Below, piece after piece: positions 26,482 through 35,382 of a DNA stretch of 40,736 bases. A program made the translations under genes and the position numbers. This DNA comes from an uncultured bacterium (GTDB lineage Bacteria; Verrucomicrobiota; Lentisphaeria; Oligosphaerales; Oligosphaeraceae). Position 1 is the stretch's first letter; every line of letters starts with the position of its first letter. The stretch lies in contig CACYQT010000025.1 of assembly GCA_902776645.1 (NCBI GenBank), positions 1 through 40,736 on the forward strand, written 5' to 3'. The notes under the pieces were generated by a model. It was not told the DNA's origin. It searched no databases and saw only the letters and a list, made by a program, of their open reading frames with translations.

Positions 26482-27471
26482 ATGAATGTCCGCGACAGAA
26501 TCACAGCAGTCCTCAACTTCCAGCATGCCGACCGCCTCCCCTGCGTCGAATGGGCCAGCTGGTGGGATCTCACCATCAAACGATGGCTTGGCGAAGGCCT
26601 CCCCGCCGGCATGAACGGCGTCGAAATCCAGAAGTACTTTGGCTTGGATCCCCTTGTCCAGCAATGGTTTGGCGGTCGTACAGGCCCCCTCCCCGAACCA
26701 AAATTCTTCGGCGGCCCCATCCTTTCGACCATGGAGGAATACCTCCAATACCATAATAATAAAGCACTCCACAACATCGACGCCATCGGATGGCCCGCTT
26801 TCGACCATTATAAAAAAGAACACGACAACGGCGACGTCTCTTTCTGGATGACTTTCGACGGCTTCTTCTGGTTTCCGCGTCTCCTGCTTGGCATCGAACC
26901 GCACCTCTATTCCTTCTACGACCAGCCGGAGCTCCTCCACCGCATGAACCGCGACCAGACGGATTTCTGCCTCCAAGTACTGGAAAAAGTCACCAAGCAC
27001 CATGACATCGAATTCATGACGCTCGCGGAGGACATGAGCTACAATCACGGCCCCATGCTCTCCAAAGAGCATTTCGACGAATTCCTCCTGCCCTACTACA
27101 AAGAACTCGTCCCCGCCATCCAGTCGCACGGCATTAAAGTCCTAATCGACTCGGACGGAGACATCAGCGACTGTCTGGCATGGTTCCGCGAGGCCGGCAT
27201 CGAAGGCATCCTGCCGCTTGAGCACATGGCGGGCGTCGATGTCAACAACCTTCGTGAACGCTATCCGGACGCCGTCTTTTTCGGCGGATATGACAAACGC
27301 GTCATCCATCTAGGCGAACAGGCCATCCGCCAGGAGTTTGAACGGATCCTCCCCGCCATGAAATCTGGCGGATTCATCCCGTCCGTCGACCATCAGACGC
27401 CGCCGGACGTCGATATCGACACCTACCGCCTCTATGTCTCCATATTAAAAGAATACGCGGCCTCCGTCTGA
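26482..27471 (+). CDS. Uroporphyrinogen decarboxylase-fold protein (URO-D-like/methyltransferase-type)
   Basis: The 329-residue cytoplasmic protein belongs to the URO-D superfamily TIM-barrel group. Typical features are NVRDRITAVLNFQHADRLPCVEW at the N-terminus, DEFLLPYYKELVPAIQSHGIKV in the middle, a IEGILPLEHMAGVD block and GFIPSVDHQTPPDVDIDTYRLY at the end. These C-terminal words are common in the multi-copy URO-D-like proteins of PVC bacteria, which are closer to corrinoid methyltransferases (MtaA/CmuA group) than to heme-pathway HemE. True HemE Arg/Asp substrate motifs were not recognised. The role is unknown; no corrinoid protein or heme gene is adjacent. ATG 26482 is used because the conserved N-terminus begins there; an upstream ATG (26407) would overlap the antiporter promoter region. 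A terminator hairpin follows at 27482. Confidence 0.85.
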   Translation: MNVRDRITAVLNFQHADRLPCVEWASWWDLTIKRWLGEGLPAGMNGVEIQKYFGLDPLVQQWFGGRTGPLPEPKFFGGPILSTMEEYLQYHNNKALHNIDAIGWPAFDHYKKEHDNGDVSFWMTFDGFFWFPRLLLGIEPHLYSFYDQPELLHRMNRDQTDFCLQVLEKVTKHHDIEFMTLAEDMSYNHGPMLSKEHFDEFLLPYYKELVPAIQSHGIKVLIDSDGDISDCLAWFREAGIEGILPLEHMAGVDVNNLRERYPDAVFFGGYDKRVIHLGEQAIRQEFERILPAMKSGGFIPSVDHQTPPDVDIDTYRLYVSILKEYAASV

Positions 27472-27481
27472 TTTCCATAGG

Positions 27482-27507
27482 AATGGACACGCTTCCGCGT
27501 GTCCATT
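27482..27507 (+). terminator. Hairpin terminator after the URO-D-like gene
   Basis: AATGGACACGC (27482-27492) and GCGTGTCCATT (27497-27507) form a perfect 11-bp stem with loop TTCC, starting 11 nt after the stop. The following TCGCCGTTTGATTTG is only partly U-rich. Confidence 0.7.
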
Positions 27508-27520
27508 TCGCCGTTTGATT

Positions 27521-27570
27521 TGCAAACCGTCGTACTATTATTAAATTATGGTATAAGAGGACGGTTTGCA
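27521..27570. promoter_or_regulatory. Spaced inverted repeat around a likely promoter of the DUF1294 gene
   Basis: TGCAAACCGTC (27521-27531) is repeated as its exact reverse complement GACGGTTTGCA (27560-27570). The 28-nt spacer is AT-rich and contains TGGTATAAG (27549-27557), an extended -10-like element. Arms of 11 bp flanking a -10 suggest an operator for a dimeric regulator, or an mRNA stem. No clear -35 was found. Confidence 0.45.
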
Positions 27571-27645
27571 CATCACATTTACCCAAAAATTCCAAGACCG
27601 TTTCCATGTTTTCCGCCCCGTCCTCCTAAAACGGCCTTGTCTCTT

Positions 27646-28074
27646 ATGAAAGCAAAATACTCCGCCTTCTCCGCCACCCAGGAAATGCATGGGTCGTCCA
27701 ACGGCTTTTCAGCCGCCGGATTCCAGAAAAAAGTCTATCTTCTTCTGCCGTTAGCCTTTCTGGCTGCACTTGCAATCGGCTCATTCGCCATCCACAAGCT
27801 CCATCCAGCCTTCTTGGGCATCTATCTCGCCATGAGTATTGTGACCATTGCCGTCTATGCCATGGACAAACGCAAGGCGGTCAAATCCCAATGGCGCATT
27901 CCGGAAGCGACACTCCACATCTGCGAACTGCTTTGCGGCTGGCCGGGCGCCATGATCGCGCAAGTCGTCATCCGCCACAAGAACGCAAAGCTTTCGTTCC
28001 AATTGGTTTTCTGGGCCATGGTCCTCATCAACACTGGCATTTTAGCTTTCATAGTCTTCAAATTACCTAAATAA
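27646..28074 (+). CDS. DUF1294 membrane protein
   Basis: The 142-residue protein has three or four hydrophobic segments and a C-terminal DUF1294 domain: YAMDKRKAVKSQWRIPEATL, ELLCGWPGAMIAQ, RHKNAKLSFQLVFW. The family is widespread, sometimes fused to a cold-shock domain, and its function is unknown; no cold-shock domain is present here. ATG 27646 is chosen since the frame upstream to 27499 is non-conserved, passes through the inverted repeat and includes part of the terminator. No ribosome site is visible. It is followed after 27 nt by the GH2 gene on the same strand, so it may share a transcript with the glycosidases, though no functional link is apparent. Confidence 0.82.
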   Translation: MKAKYSAFSATQEMHGSSNGFSAAGFQKKVYLLLPLAFLAALAIGSFAIHKLHPAFLGIYLAMSIVTIAVYAMDKRKAVKSQWRIPEATLHICELLCGWPGAMIAQVVIRHKNAKLSFQLVFWAMVLINTGILAFIVFKLPK

Positions 28075-28101
28075 AAATACTTCCACCCATTTTCGACCTT
28101 C

Positions 28102-29892
28102 ATGAAAATAAAAATCTTCTCTGTTTCCATGTTCCGACCAATCTTCTGGGCGTGTCTTCTGTCTTTGTCAACCTTTTCATTTTCATCATCAAACGATATG
28201 CTCATGCCAACCGCCTTCCCGCATTTTCCCAGCCGTTCGGTTCTCCGTCTGGACGGACTTTGGGACTTCTCTTTCATGGAAAAATGCCATGACCCATTGA
28301 AGCCCGATTTGGCAAAAGTCACTTATACGGAGAAACTTGCGGTGCCAGGTGTTTTCGACACAATGCCGCAGTACGCCGGCAAACGCGGCACTGCCTTCTA
28401 CCGCACGTTTATCACGGCGCCCGCCAATGCGCGCATGTTGCTGAAATCAGGCGGCCTCGGCATGTGGGGAGCCTTCTTCTGGGATGGCCAATTCATTGGC
28501 TTGCAGGATCTTCCCTATTCCGGCATGGAATTCGAATTCAATTCAGGCGACGGCAGTTGCCATGAACTCGTCGCCGTCATCGACAACCGATTCGATTTCA
28601 AACGCCAGCCGCTTCTTTCACAAAACTACGACTACTATTGCTTCGGCGGCATTTTCCGCTCCATTGAACTCCATCAGCTGCCGCCACTTGCCATTGATCG
28701 CGCGCAAATCCGCACGATTTCGTTGGAAGGCGAAATTCAGGTCAAGGTCAAGCTGACAGGCGAACATCATAAAAAAATTGACGTAACTTATCAAATCGAC
28801 GACGGCGAAGCCGTCAAGCTGTCCTGCAGCGTCTTTCATGAGATCGCGGCCTTCAACGCCACCGTTCCTAATCCGTCCATTTGGTCCACGACCTCCCCTG
28901 CCCTTCATACAATCGCCATCACCGTTGGAAACGATACAGTTGTGGAGCGCTTCGGCCTCCGCACTATCAAAACGGAAAAAGGCCTGATTCTCCTAAACGG
29001 CGAACCGATAAAGCTTCGCGGCTACTGCCGCCATGAATCCCATCCGGAATTCGGCCCCGCCCTGCCGTTGCAGGTTGTCCTTGAAGACATCCAGTTGCTC
29101 AAAAAGACGGGATGCAATTTCGTCCGCGGCTCCCATTATCCTCAGGACCAACGTTTTCTGGATCTTTGTGATGAAAACGGCATTCTGGTCTGGGAGGAAT
29201 CCGTCGGATGGGGCGACCGCGAAAACCATCTTCTGGATCCGGCCTTCCAGGAAGCGCAGCTCCGCCAGCTGCCGTGGATGGTCAAAAACAGCTTCAACCA
29301 CCCGTGCGTCATCTTCTGGGGTTTCCTCAATGAAGGTGATTCCAGCCAGCCCAAGACGCGGAAGATTTATGAACAGATGATCGGTACGCTCAGGAAGCTT
29401 GACGAAACTCGGCTCGTAACCTACGCATCCAATGCATATATAAAAGACTTCAACTTTGATTTGGTCGATGTCGTCAGCCTCAACGCCTATCCGGGCTGGT
29501 ATGCAGCCAATCAGGAGACATTCCGCCCAATCGACGAAATCCGCCCCAAATTCAATACTTTTATCAAATTCCTGCATGAGTCTGGTTTTGACGACAAGCC
29601 GTTCATTATCAGCGAAGTAGGAGCAGGAGCCATCTATGGATGGCGGGATCGTCTCCGCGCCCATTGGTCGGAAGAATACCAGGCGGATTTTCTGGACGAA
29701 GTCCTGACATATTTCAATGAGACGCCGCGTATCGCGGGCATCGCCCTCTGGCAGTTCATCGACTGCCGCACTTATTCCTCCTCCCGCGCGCTCGGGCGTC
29801 CGCGAGCCTTCAACAACAAAGGCCTTTTTGACGAATACAGACGCCCCAAGCTCGCGTTCGACGTCGTCTCAAAACATTTCAATAAACCTTGA
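28102..29892 (+). CDS. Secreted glycoside hydrolase family 2 enzyme (beta-glucuronidase/galactosidase type)
   Basis: The 596-residue protein begins with a signal-like stretch (~10-30, FRPIFWACLLSLSTFSFS). It has the GH2 order: jelly-roll sugar-binding domain (LDGLWDFSF, GTAFYRTF, GGIFRSIEL), immunoglobulin-like domain, then a TIM barrel (from ~300; ILLNGEPIKLRGYCRHESHP, NFVRGSHYPQDQRFLDLCDE). The acid/base is Glu411 in WGFLNEGDS and the nucleophile is Glu505 in IISEVGAGAIYG. The end, RAFNNKGLFDEYRRPKLAF, recalls beta-glucuronidases, and the ~600-residue length also fits that group better than large LacZ. The exact sugar is not settled. It is followed 9 nt later by a second secreted glycosidase, so the two probably degrade one glycan together, perhaps with the sulfatase type of enzyme seen at the window start. 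Confidence 0.92.
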   Translation: MKIKIFSVSMFRPIFWACLLSLSTFSFSSSNDMLMPTAFPHFPSRSVLRLDGLWDFSFMEKCHDPLKPDLAKVTYTEKLAVPGVFDTMPQYAGKRGTAFYRTFITAPANARMLLKSGGLGMWGAFFWDGQFIGLQDLPYSGMEFEFNSGDGSCHELVAVIDNRFDFKRQPLLSQNYDYYCFGGIFRSIELHQLPPLAIDRAQIRTISLEGEIQVKVKLTGEHHKKIDVTYQIDDGEAVKLSCSVFHEIAAFNATVPNPSIWSTTSPALHTIAITVGNDTVVERFGLRTIKTEKGLILLNGEPIKLRGYCRHESHPEFGPALPLQVVLEDIQLLKKTGCNFVRGSHYPQDQRFLDLCDENGILVWEESVGWGDRENHLLDPAFQEAQLRQLPWMVKNSFNHPCVIFWGFLNEGDSSQPKTRKIYEQMIGTLRKLDETRLVTYASNAYIKDFNFDLVDVVSLNAYPGWYAANQETFRPIDEIRPKFNTFIKFLHESGFDDKPFIISEVGAGAIYGWRDRLRAHWSEEYQADFLDEVLTYFNETPRIAGIALWQFIDCRTYSSSRALGRPRAFNNKGLFDEYRRPKLAFDVVSKHFNKP

Positions 29893-29901
29893 TACTTCAA
29901 A

Positions 29902-32900
29902 ATGAAAAACTTAACCACTGCCGTCTGCACTGTCTCAATTCTTTTCACCCTCATGGCGTTCGCAGAAAATCTCGTCCAGAATCCGTCATTCGAAGAACAG
30001 CTGACATCTTGGCGTTTCGATGGCGGTACAGCCAAGGCTAAAGGCGTCCTTTTCAATGAAGACGCGCATTCCGGCAGGACATGCTTCAAAATCACGAATC
30101 CGTCGCCATTCGCCCCCCATGTTTTCGGTTCTCTCACGCAGACCATCGAAGGCATGAAGCCGGACACGGACTATACGTTCTCCTTTTACATTAAATCCGC
30201 CAATCCAGGCGTCATCTGGTATGGCGGCGGTCACAAATGGCGACATCGCGCCACGGTTAAACTGAACAGTTCCGAATGGACGCGCGTCTCCGCGACGTTC
30301 AGAATTTCTAAGGAAGACCTGCCTTTCACCTTCCGAATCAACACAGACGACGTGACGGAGCAATGCCTTATCGACGATGTCCAGATTGAAGAAGGCACCG
30401 CCGCCACGCCGTTCACATGGACGCCGCCGCTCGAACCAGGCCAGGCCCGTGTTTCTTTTGTTCCATTCAAAAAAACAGAAAATCTTCTTTCAAATCCTTC
30501 CTTTGAAACACTTTCCGCCGTCCGTCCACAGGATTGGATATGGGACAAACGGAACACGGATTCCACGTTTGAAATCATCACCGACGGCGTGCCGCATGGC
30601 GGAAACGCCGTCCGTTTCACCAACAAGACAGGCTTCGGAGCGCACGTTTACGGCTGGTTCGGCCATTTGGGCGACATTCCCGTCAAGCCGTCCACCCGCT
30701 ATTCCATCTCCATGAACGTCCGCACAGCCGACGACAACGCCGCCTGGTTCGGCGGCGGGAAAGGCTGGAAACACCGCAAAATGATCCGCGCCACCAACAA
30801 CAAATGGCGGCGTCAGACCTTCGTTTTCCAGACGTCGGAGGACGAAACCTCCTTCCCGTTCATGCTTGTCGTCGAAAATGTCGCCAAGCAAATCGATATC
30901 GACGATGTCGTTTTCATCGAAGGCGAGCAGCCTTCCATTGACTGGCGGCATGATTCGCCAACCAACATCGCCTATTTCCAGCCACTTCCGCCCAAACGCG
31001 TCACGTCCGAAAACCGTTCCGTGCTGCCGTATTGGGATGCGGCCAGTTATCCGCCTGCGGAATGGCTTTTCACGGATGGCTCTCTTGATTTTGAAGGCTT
31101 CATCGGTCTGGCGATGCCAACGGAAAATGCCACGTTGGCTGTTACCGCAATTGGCGAAAACGGCTCCGTTCTCGCAACTTGTACACAACCGTTGCCGCAG
31201 GACGGCAATTCCGCGTGGTCGACGAAACTCAAACTCAACATCGGCGATGCGCAAAGCTCTCAGCTGGACATCAAAACCGTCCTTTCCGCCGACAGCAAAA
31301 ACATTTATGAATCCGTCCGCTCCATCCAACTCGTGACGCCCAAACGCATCGAAGGGCGCATCGCCCTGCTGAATGCGAAACTGGACGCGTACAACGCCAA
31401 AATCGCCGCCATCGACGGCCTTCCGTCGCCATCCAAACTACGCCTCGCAGCCATTCTCGCCAAACGTTTCATCGGCTACGTCTCGTCGGATATCGCTGAC
31501 AAAAAGCTCAACCGCGCATGGTTCACGTTGGATAAAGTCGATGCCATGCTGACGGACGCCGCCCGCGAAGCAGACGCCATCATCGCCAAAGTCCGCCCCA
31601 TGCCGCCACCCGTTCCGCAATATGTGACAAGTCCGATATCCATTGATAAATCGTCGTTTATCGCCACCGTCAAACAGCCCGACGGCTCGTTGAAGCAACA
31701 GCCTGTGCTTTTCACGGGCTACGGCCATTTCAATCAAGTCCGCGACGATTTGGAAATCTTTTCGGACTACGGCGTCAACGTCATCCAGATCGAGCATGGC
31801 CCGTCTGGAACGTTAGTCGCTGAAGACAAAGTGGATATGGCCGCTCTCAATGGCCTGATGAAAGTCTGCGAACGCGCGGAGAAAAGCAACGTCGCCATCT
31901 GTCTGCTTCTCAGCCCGCATTACTTTCCGTCATGGGCGAAGAAAAAATATCCAGAACTGTCAAAATGCACAGGCGGCTTCTTCGGATACTGCGTCCACGC
32001 TCCGGAAGCACGCGCCGTCATAGAAAAGTATCTCCGCATCGTCATTCCAATGATTAAGGACCGCAAGGCCATCCATTCCGTCTGCCTCTCCAACGAACCA
32101 TTAAGTTTAGACGGCGAACACTGCCCCATCCTCAAGACGCAATGGCCCGCCTGGCTGAAAGCGAAGTACCATGACATCGCGACGTTGAACCACACATTGA
32201 AGACTGATTACAAGGACTTTGCGGAAATCGCCGTTCCCGCCACCATCTACGACGCAAAAGACGCGACGCCGCTCATCTACGATTTCATCCGTTTCAATCA
32301 GGAGACCTTCGCGGGGTTCCATAAATGGATGGCGGACATCATCCATGAAATGGCCCCCAATCTTCCCGTCCATTCAAAAATCATGATGGGGCCGTTCTTC
32401 CACTACAACGCCGCCGGCCTGTGGTCCATCGACCCGCAGCTGTTCTCCGAACTCAGCGACATCAACGGCAACGACCACTACTGCGGCCCGTCGGGCAGTC
32501 CCCTATGGTACAGTGAATGGCCTAACTTCCTCATGGGACTCGACTTCCAGCGTAGCATGAAGGACGTTCCCGTCTTCGACACGGAGACGCATCTCATTCA
32601 AGACCGTAATTTCAACGACATCTGGCCGCAACACACCTACATGGCCCACATCCAGGCCGCTGTCCATGGACAGGGCGGTTCCACGATGTGGGTATGGGAA
32701 CGAACGAACAATCCCATGTCGGATTTCGCGGGAAGCGTCCTTCATCGTCCGCGCCATGCATTGGCCGTTTCCGAAGCCGCCATGGATTTGATGCGGCTCT
32801 CTCCAGAAGTCACGGCGCTACAGCAGCGAAAGCCGCAAGTCGCCCTCGTCTATTCTCCTGCATCCGTGCTATTTGGGAAGAATCATTCCCGCGCCATGAG

Positions 32901-33489
32901 ACAAATCTGGCAGTGCCTTGAATTTCTCGACCAGCCTTCCGCCTTCCTGACGGAACGCACATTGGAGCGCATCGCGAATGGCGGCAGCCTGCCCGAACAG
33001 CTTTCCGACGTGAAGCTTGTCATTCTCCCCAACGTCTCCAATCTGCCCGAACTCGCCCTCAAAGGCGTGGAAAAACTTCGCCGCGACGGTATCAATCTCA
33101 TCTGGGTGGGAGGTCTGCCATCCGCTGACGAACATTGTCGCCCGCTGTCGGTCTCCATTACCACCGACATCGTCACGCCTCCGCTTCCGGAAGACAATCA
33201 GCAACGGTTCGCTTTCATCCAGAAAACACTTGCGACTCAGAAGCTTGCATCGCCTGTTCTCGCATTGGACAACGACGGCAAGCCTGCTTTCGGCGTGCAA
33301 GTCCGTTCTGTTGAACAGAATGGACAGACAATTGTGAATCTTTGCAATCAGACGCGCCGTCCCGTCATCGTCAATCTGACACGCAACGGCGAACTCGTCT
33401 CATCGACGGATCTGCTCTCCCTCACGGAGCAGCCCGCCATCATGGTGCTGCCGCCCGTGCATCCGTTTATATTAAAGGTAAAGGAATAA
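29902..33489 (+). CDS. Large secreted glycosidase: two CBM4-like domains plus GH42-like catalytic domain
   Basis: The 1195-residue protein has a signal peptide (~1-21, ending LMAFA). Two similar beta-sandwich carbohydrate-binding domains follow (~22-170 from NLVQNPSFEEQLTSWRF; ~192-345 from NLLSNPSFETLSAVRPQDWIW); both contain GGGxxWKHR-type and IDDVxxEG blocks and look like an internal duplication. After a linker and a helical region (~490-570), a clan GH-A barrel (~600-960) resembles GH42: acid/base Glu732 in CLSNEPLSL and nucleophile Glu895 in FDTETHLIQD. A trimerisation-like Rossmann region (~985-1100, VALVYSPASVLF) and a small beta domain end the protein. GH42 enzymes are mainly beta-galactosidases; related families differ in specificity. 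It is 9 nt after the GH2 gene, in one operon. Confidence 0.85.
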   Translation: MKNLTTAVCTVSILFTLMAFAENLVQNPSFEEQLTSWRFDGGTAKAKGVLFNEDAHSGRTCFKITNPSPFAPHVFGSLTQTIEGMKPDTDYTFSFYIKSANPGVIWYGGGHKWRHRATVKLNSSEWTRVSATFRISKEDLPFTFRINTDDVTEQCLIDDVQIEEGTAATPFTWTPPLEPGQARVSFVPFKKTENLLSNPSFETLSAVRPQDWIWDKRNTDSTFEIITDGVPHGGNAVRFTNKTGFGAHVYGWFGHLGDIPVKPSTRYSISMNVRTADDNAAWFGGGKGWKHRKMIRATNNKWRRQTFVFQTSEDETSFPFMLVVENVAKQIDIDDVVFIEGEQPSIDWRHDSPTNIAYFQPLPPKRVTSENRSVLPYWDAASYPPAEWLFTDGSLDFEGFIGLAMPTENATLAVTAIGENGSVLATCTQPLPQDGNSAWSTKLKLNIGDAQSSQLDIKTVLSADSKNIYESVRSIQLVTPKRIEGRIALLNAKLDAYNAKIAAIDGLPSPSKLRLAAILAKRFIGYVSSDIADKKLNRAWFTLDKVDAMLTDAAREADAIIAKVRPMPPPVPQYVTSPISIDKSSFIATVKQPDGSLKQQPVLFTGYGHFNQVRDDLEIFSDYGVNVIQIEHGPSGTLVAEDKVDMAALNGLMKVCERAEKSNVAICLLLSPHYFPSWAKKKYPELSKCTGGFFGYCVHAPEARAVIEKYLRIVIPMIKDRKAIHSVCLSNEPLSLDGEHCPILKTQWPAWLKAKYHDIATLNHTLKTDYKDFAEIAVPATIYDAKDATPLIYDFIRFNQETFAGFHKWMADIIHEMAPNLPVHSKIMMGPFFHYNAAGLWSIDPQLFSELSDINGNDHYCGPSGSPLWYSEWPNFLMGLDFQRSMKDVPVFDTETHLIQDRNFNDIWPQHTYMAHIQAAVHGQGGSTMWVWERTNNPMSDFAGSVLHRPRHALAVSEAAMDLMRLSPEVTALQQRKPQVALVYSPASVLFGKNHSRAMRQIWQCLEFLDQPSAFLTERTLERIANGGSLPEQLSDVKLVILPNVSNLPELALKGVEKLRRDGINLIWVGGLPSADEHCRPLSVSITTDIVTPPLPEDNQQRFAFIQKTLATQKLASPVLALDNDGKPAFGVQVRSVEQNGQTIVNLCNQTRRPVIVNLTRNGELVSSTDLLSLTEQPAIMVLPPVHPFILKVKE

Positions 33490-33542
33490 CGGTATTTCGT
33501 CCACAGGGCGGATTGTATTACTTTAGGCTTTAGGCTTTTAGC

Positions 33543-33568
33543 TCTTATGGCTCATCAGAGCCATAAGA
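33543..33568. terminator. Hairpin between convergent glycosidase and transporter genes
   Basis: TCTTATGGCTC (33543-33553) and GAGCCATAAGA (33558-33568) form a perfect 11-bp stem with loop ATCA, ending next to the stop of the reverse-strand ATPase gene. There is no U-tract on either side. A short GGCTTTA repeat (TTTAGGCTTTAGGCTTTTAG) lies just before it. Confidence 0.6.
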
Positions 33569-34312
33569 TTACAGCACCTTCGCCAAAAAGTCCTTCAGGC
33601 GGGGATGCTTCGGCTGAGCAAAAAATTCGTTCGGCGTGTTCTGCTCCATGATGACGCCTTCGTCCATGAACAAAACGCGCGTTCCGACTTCGCGCGCGAA
33701 CCCCATCTCATGCGTCACGACGACCATCGTCATGCCGGCCTGCGCCAATTCCTTCATCAGACTCAAAACTTCGCCGACCATTTCCGGATCCAACGCCGAC
33801 GTCGGTTCGTCGAACAGCATGACGTCCGGATTCATCGCCAAAGAGCGCACAATCGCGACACGCTGCTTCTGGCCACCGGACAGCATGTTCGGATAAGCTT
33901 CCGCCTTGTCCCAAAGGCCGATTCGCTTCAACAACGACGTCGCCTTCTCATAGGCCTCGTCCTTCGACATAAGTCCCTTCTGGATCGGCGCCAACGTGAT
34001 GTTCTTCATGATCGTCATGTGCGGGAAGAGATTGAAATGCTGGAACACCATGCCCATCCGCTGCCGCAGATTGTCGACCTTGCAACCGGGAGCCGTGATC
34101 TCTTCGCCATGAACCCATATCTGCCCCGCCGTCGGCTTCTCCAGCAGATTCAGGCAGCGCAGAAACGTGCTTTTGCCCGAACCGGACGGTCCGATGACGA
34201 CGACTTTCTCGCCTTTTTTGATCGTTTCGTCGATTCCTTTCAGCACTTCATGGTCGCCGAAGCTTTTTTTCAGTCCCTTGACCTGAATCGCAATATCGCT
34301 CATATCAGCCAT
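33569..34312 (-). CDS. Polar amino-acid ABC transporter, ATP-binding subunit (GlnQ/HisP type)
   Basis: The 247-residue protein has normal length and all ABC motifs: [16 protein letters not shown]-loop [11 protein letters not shown], signature [13 protein letters not shown], Walker [15 protein letters not shown] and switch VVTHEMGF. The LRCLN, HFNLFPH and SALDPE words place it in the polar amino-acid uptake (PAAT) family. It drives import through the adjacent permease. It starts 15 nt after the permease stop with AGGGGG before ATG 34312. It is the last gene of the reverse transporter operon, after binding protein and permease. Confidence 0.95.
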   Translation of the reverse strand: MADMSDIAIQVKGLKKSFGDHEVLKGIDETIKKGEKVVVIGPSGSGKSTFLRCLNLLEKPTAGQIWVHGEEITAPGCKVDNLRQRMGMVFQHFNLFPHMTIMKNITLAPIQKGLMSKDEAYEKATSLLKRIGLWDKAEAYPNMLSGGQKQRVAIVRSLAMNPDVMLFDEPTSALDPEMVGEVLSLMKELAQAGMTMVVVTHEMGFAREVGTRVLFMDEGVIMEQNTPNEFFAQPKHPRLKDFLAKVL

Positions 34313-34327
34313 TTCCGTATCCCCCTG

Positions 34328-35104
34328 TCACTTGCGGTCGCTCGCCTGCATCGTCTTTTCCAGCTTCTTCTGGAAGAACGTCAGAATCGTCACCATCAGC
34401 AGATAGAACGCGGAGACGAACATCAGCGGGATGAACGCGTCGAACGTCCGCGCACGCACCAGAGCCGCCGCCTTCGTGATATCGACGACCGCGATATAGC
34501 CGACGATTGACGTCTCCTTCAGCAGCGCGATCAATTCATTGCTCAACGCGGGAAGTACGTTTTTGAACGCCTGCGGCAGCACGATCAGACGCATCGTCGT
34601 CGCCGCGCTCAGCCCCAATGAACGGCCGGCCTCCGTCTGCCCCTTGTCAACGGCCATGATACCCGCGCGCACGATTTCCGCCACGTAAGCGCCTGAATTC
34701 ACGCCAAATCCAATAATCGCGACAAAAATTCCGTCCGCCGTCGCAAACACGACGAACGCCCAGATCATCAACTGCACGACGACCGGCGTCCCGCGGAACA
34801 ACGTCAGATAAATGTTCAGAAAACCGTCCCAAAGCCGTAGCAAGATGCGACCGAGAAATTCAATACGCTTCTCTTTGAAGAATAATTTGAGGGAGCCCAT
34901 GATCGTATAAGGCCCCACCTGGTAGTAATAAACTTTGGAAATGGCCACCGCCACGCCGATCAAGACGCCGACGCACAGCGCACCGACCGTGATGGTCAGC
35001 GTGTTCTTGATGCCATCGAGAAATATCTGATAACGATTGTCGACGATGAACGTACGCTCAATCGCCTTTTGCCAAAACATGTATAAGTCTGTAAAATAAT
35101 CCAT
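34328..35104 (-). CDS. Polar amino-acid ABC transporter, permease subunit
   Basis: The 258-residue protein has about five membrane segments and the His/Glu/Gln/Arg permease signature: GIKNTLTITVGALCVGVLIG at the N-terminal part, YLTLFRGTPVVVQLMIW and the EAA-loop region GAYVAEIVRAGIMAVDKGQTEAGRSLGLSAA. LPQAFKNVLPALSNELIALL follows, as in GlnP/HisQ/M. A single permease gene suggests it forms a homodimer. An insert (~70-95, KLFFKEKRIEFLGRILLRLW) sits between two segments. It lies 278 nt after the binding-protein gene, a longer gap than usual, which contains a stable hairpin, and 15 nt before the ATPase gene. Confidence 0.94.
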   Translation of the reverse strand: MDYFTDLYMFWQKAIERTFIVDNRYQIFLDGIKNTLTITVGALCVGVLIGVAVAISKVYYYQVGPYTIMGSLKLFFKEKRIEFLGRILLRLWDGFLNIYLTLFRGTPVVVQLMIWAFVVFATADGIFVAIIGFGVNSGAYVAEIVRAGIMAVDKGQTEAGRSLGLSAATTMRLIVLPQAFKNVLPALSNELIALLKETSIVGYIAVVDITKAAALVRARTFDAFIPLMFVSAFYLLMVTILTFFQKKLEKTMQASDRK

Positions 35105-35334
35105 AACCGCCTAGAGAAAAATGAATGAAGGCGAAAAAATGCATCGTGGAAAAATCCGCGATGGCGCAACCACCCAAACCTCCCTTCCCGTTCCATCATC
35201 CGGTTGTTGAAACCGCCTCCCGCAGCCGTTCCTCCCACCGCGCGGCGTATTTTTACAAAACCCTGCCTTGCAGGCAAGACGGCGGGAAACGCATTGGAAA
35301 CGCATCTCCCGCCCCCCAAAATAATCACTCGGCA

Positions 35335-35369
35335 AAGGGCCTTGCATTCCGGTCGGACGCAAGGCCCTT
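35335..35369 (-). terminator. Stem-loop after the binding-protein gene (attenuator/mRNA-stabiliser type)
   Basis: AAGGGCCTTGC (35335-35345) pairs with GCAAGGCCCTT (35359-35369), an 11-bp stem with a 13-nt loop, 13 nt downstream of the binding-protein stop on the reverse strand. The minus-strand tail is TTGCCGAG, with no real U-tract. Similar elements after binding-protein genes let them be expressed above the permease and ATPase. The rest of the 278-nt gap (35105-35382) shows no gene. Confidence 0.55.
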
Positions 35370-35382
35370 CATGTCAATGGAT

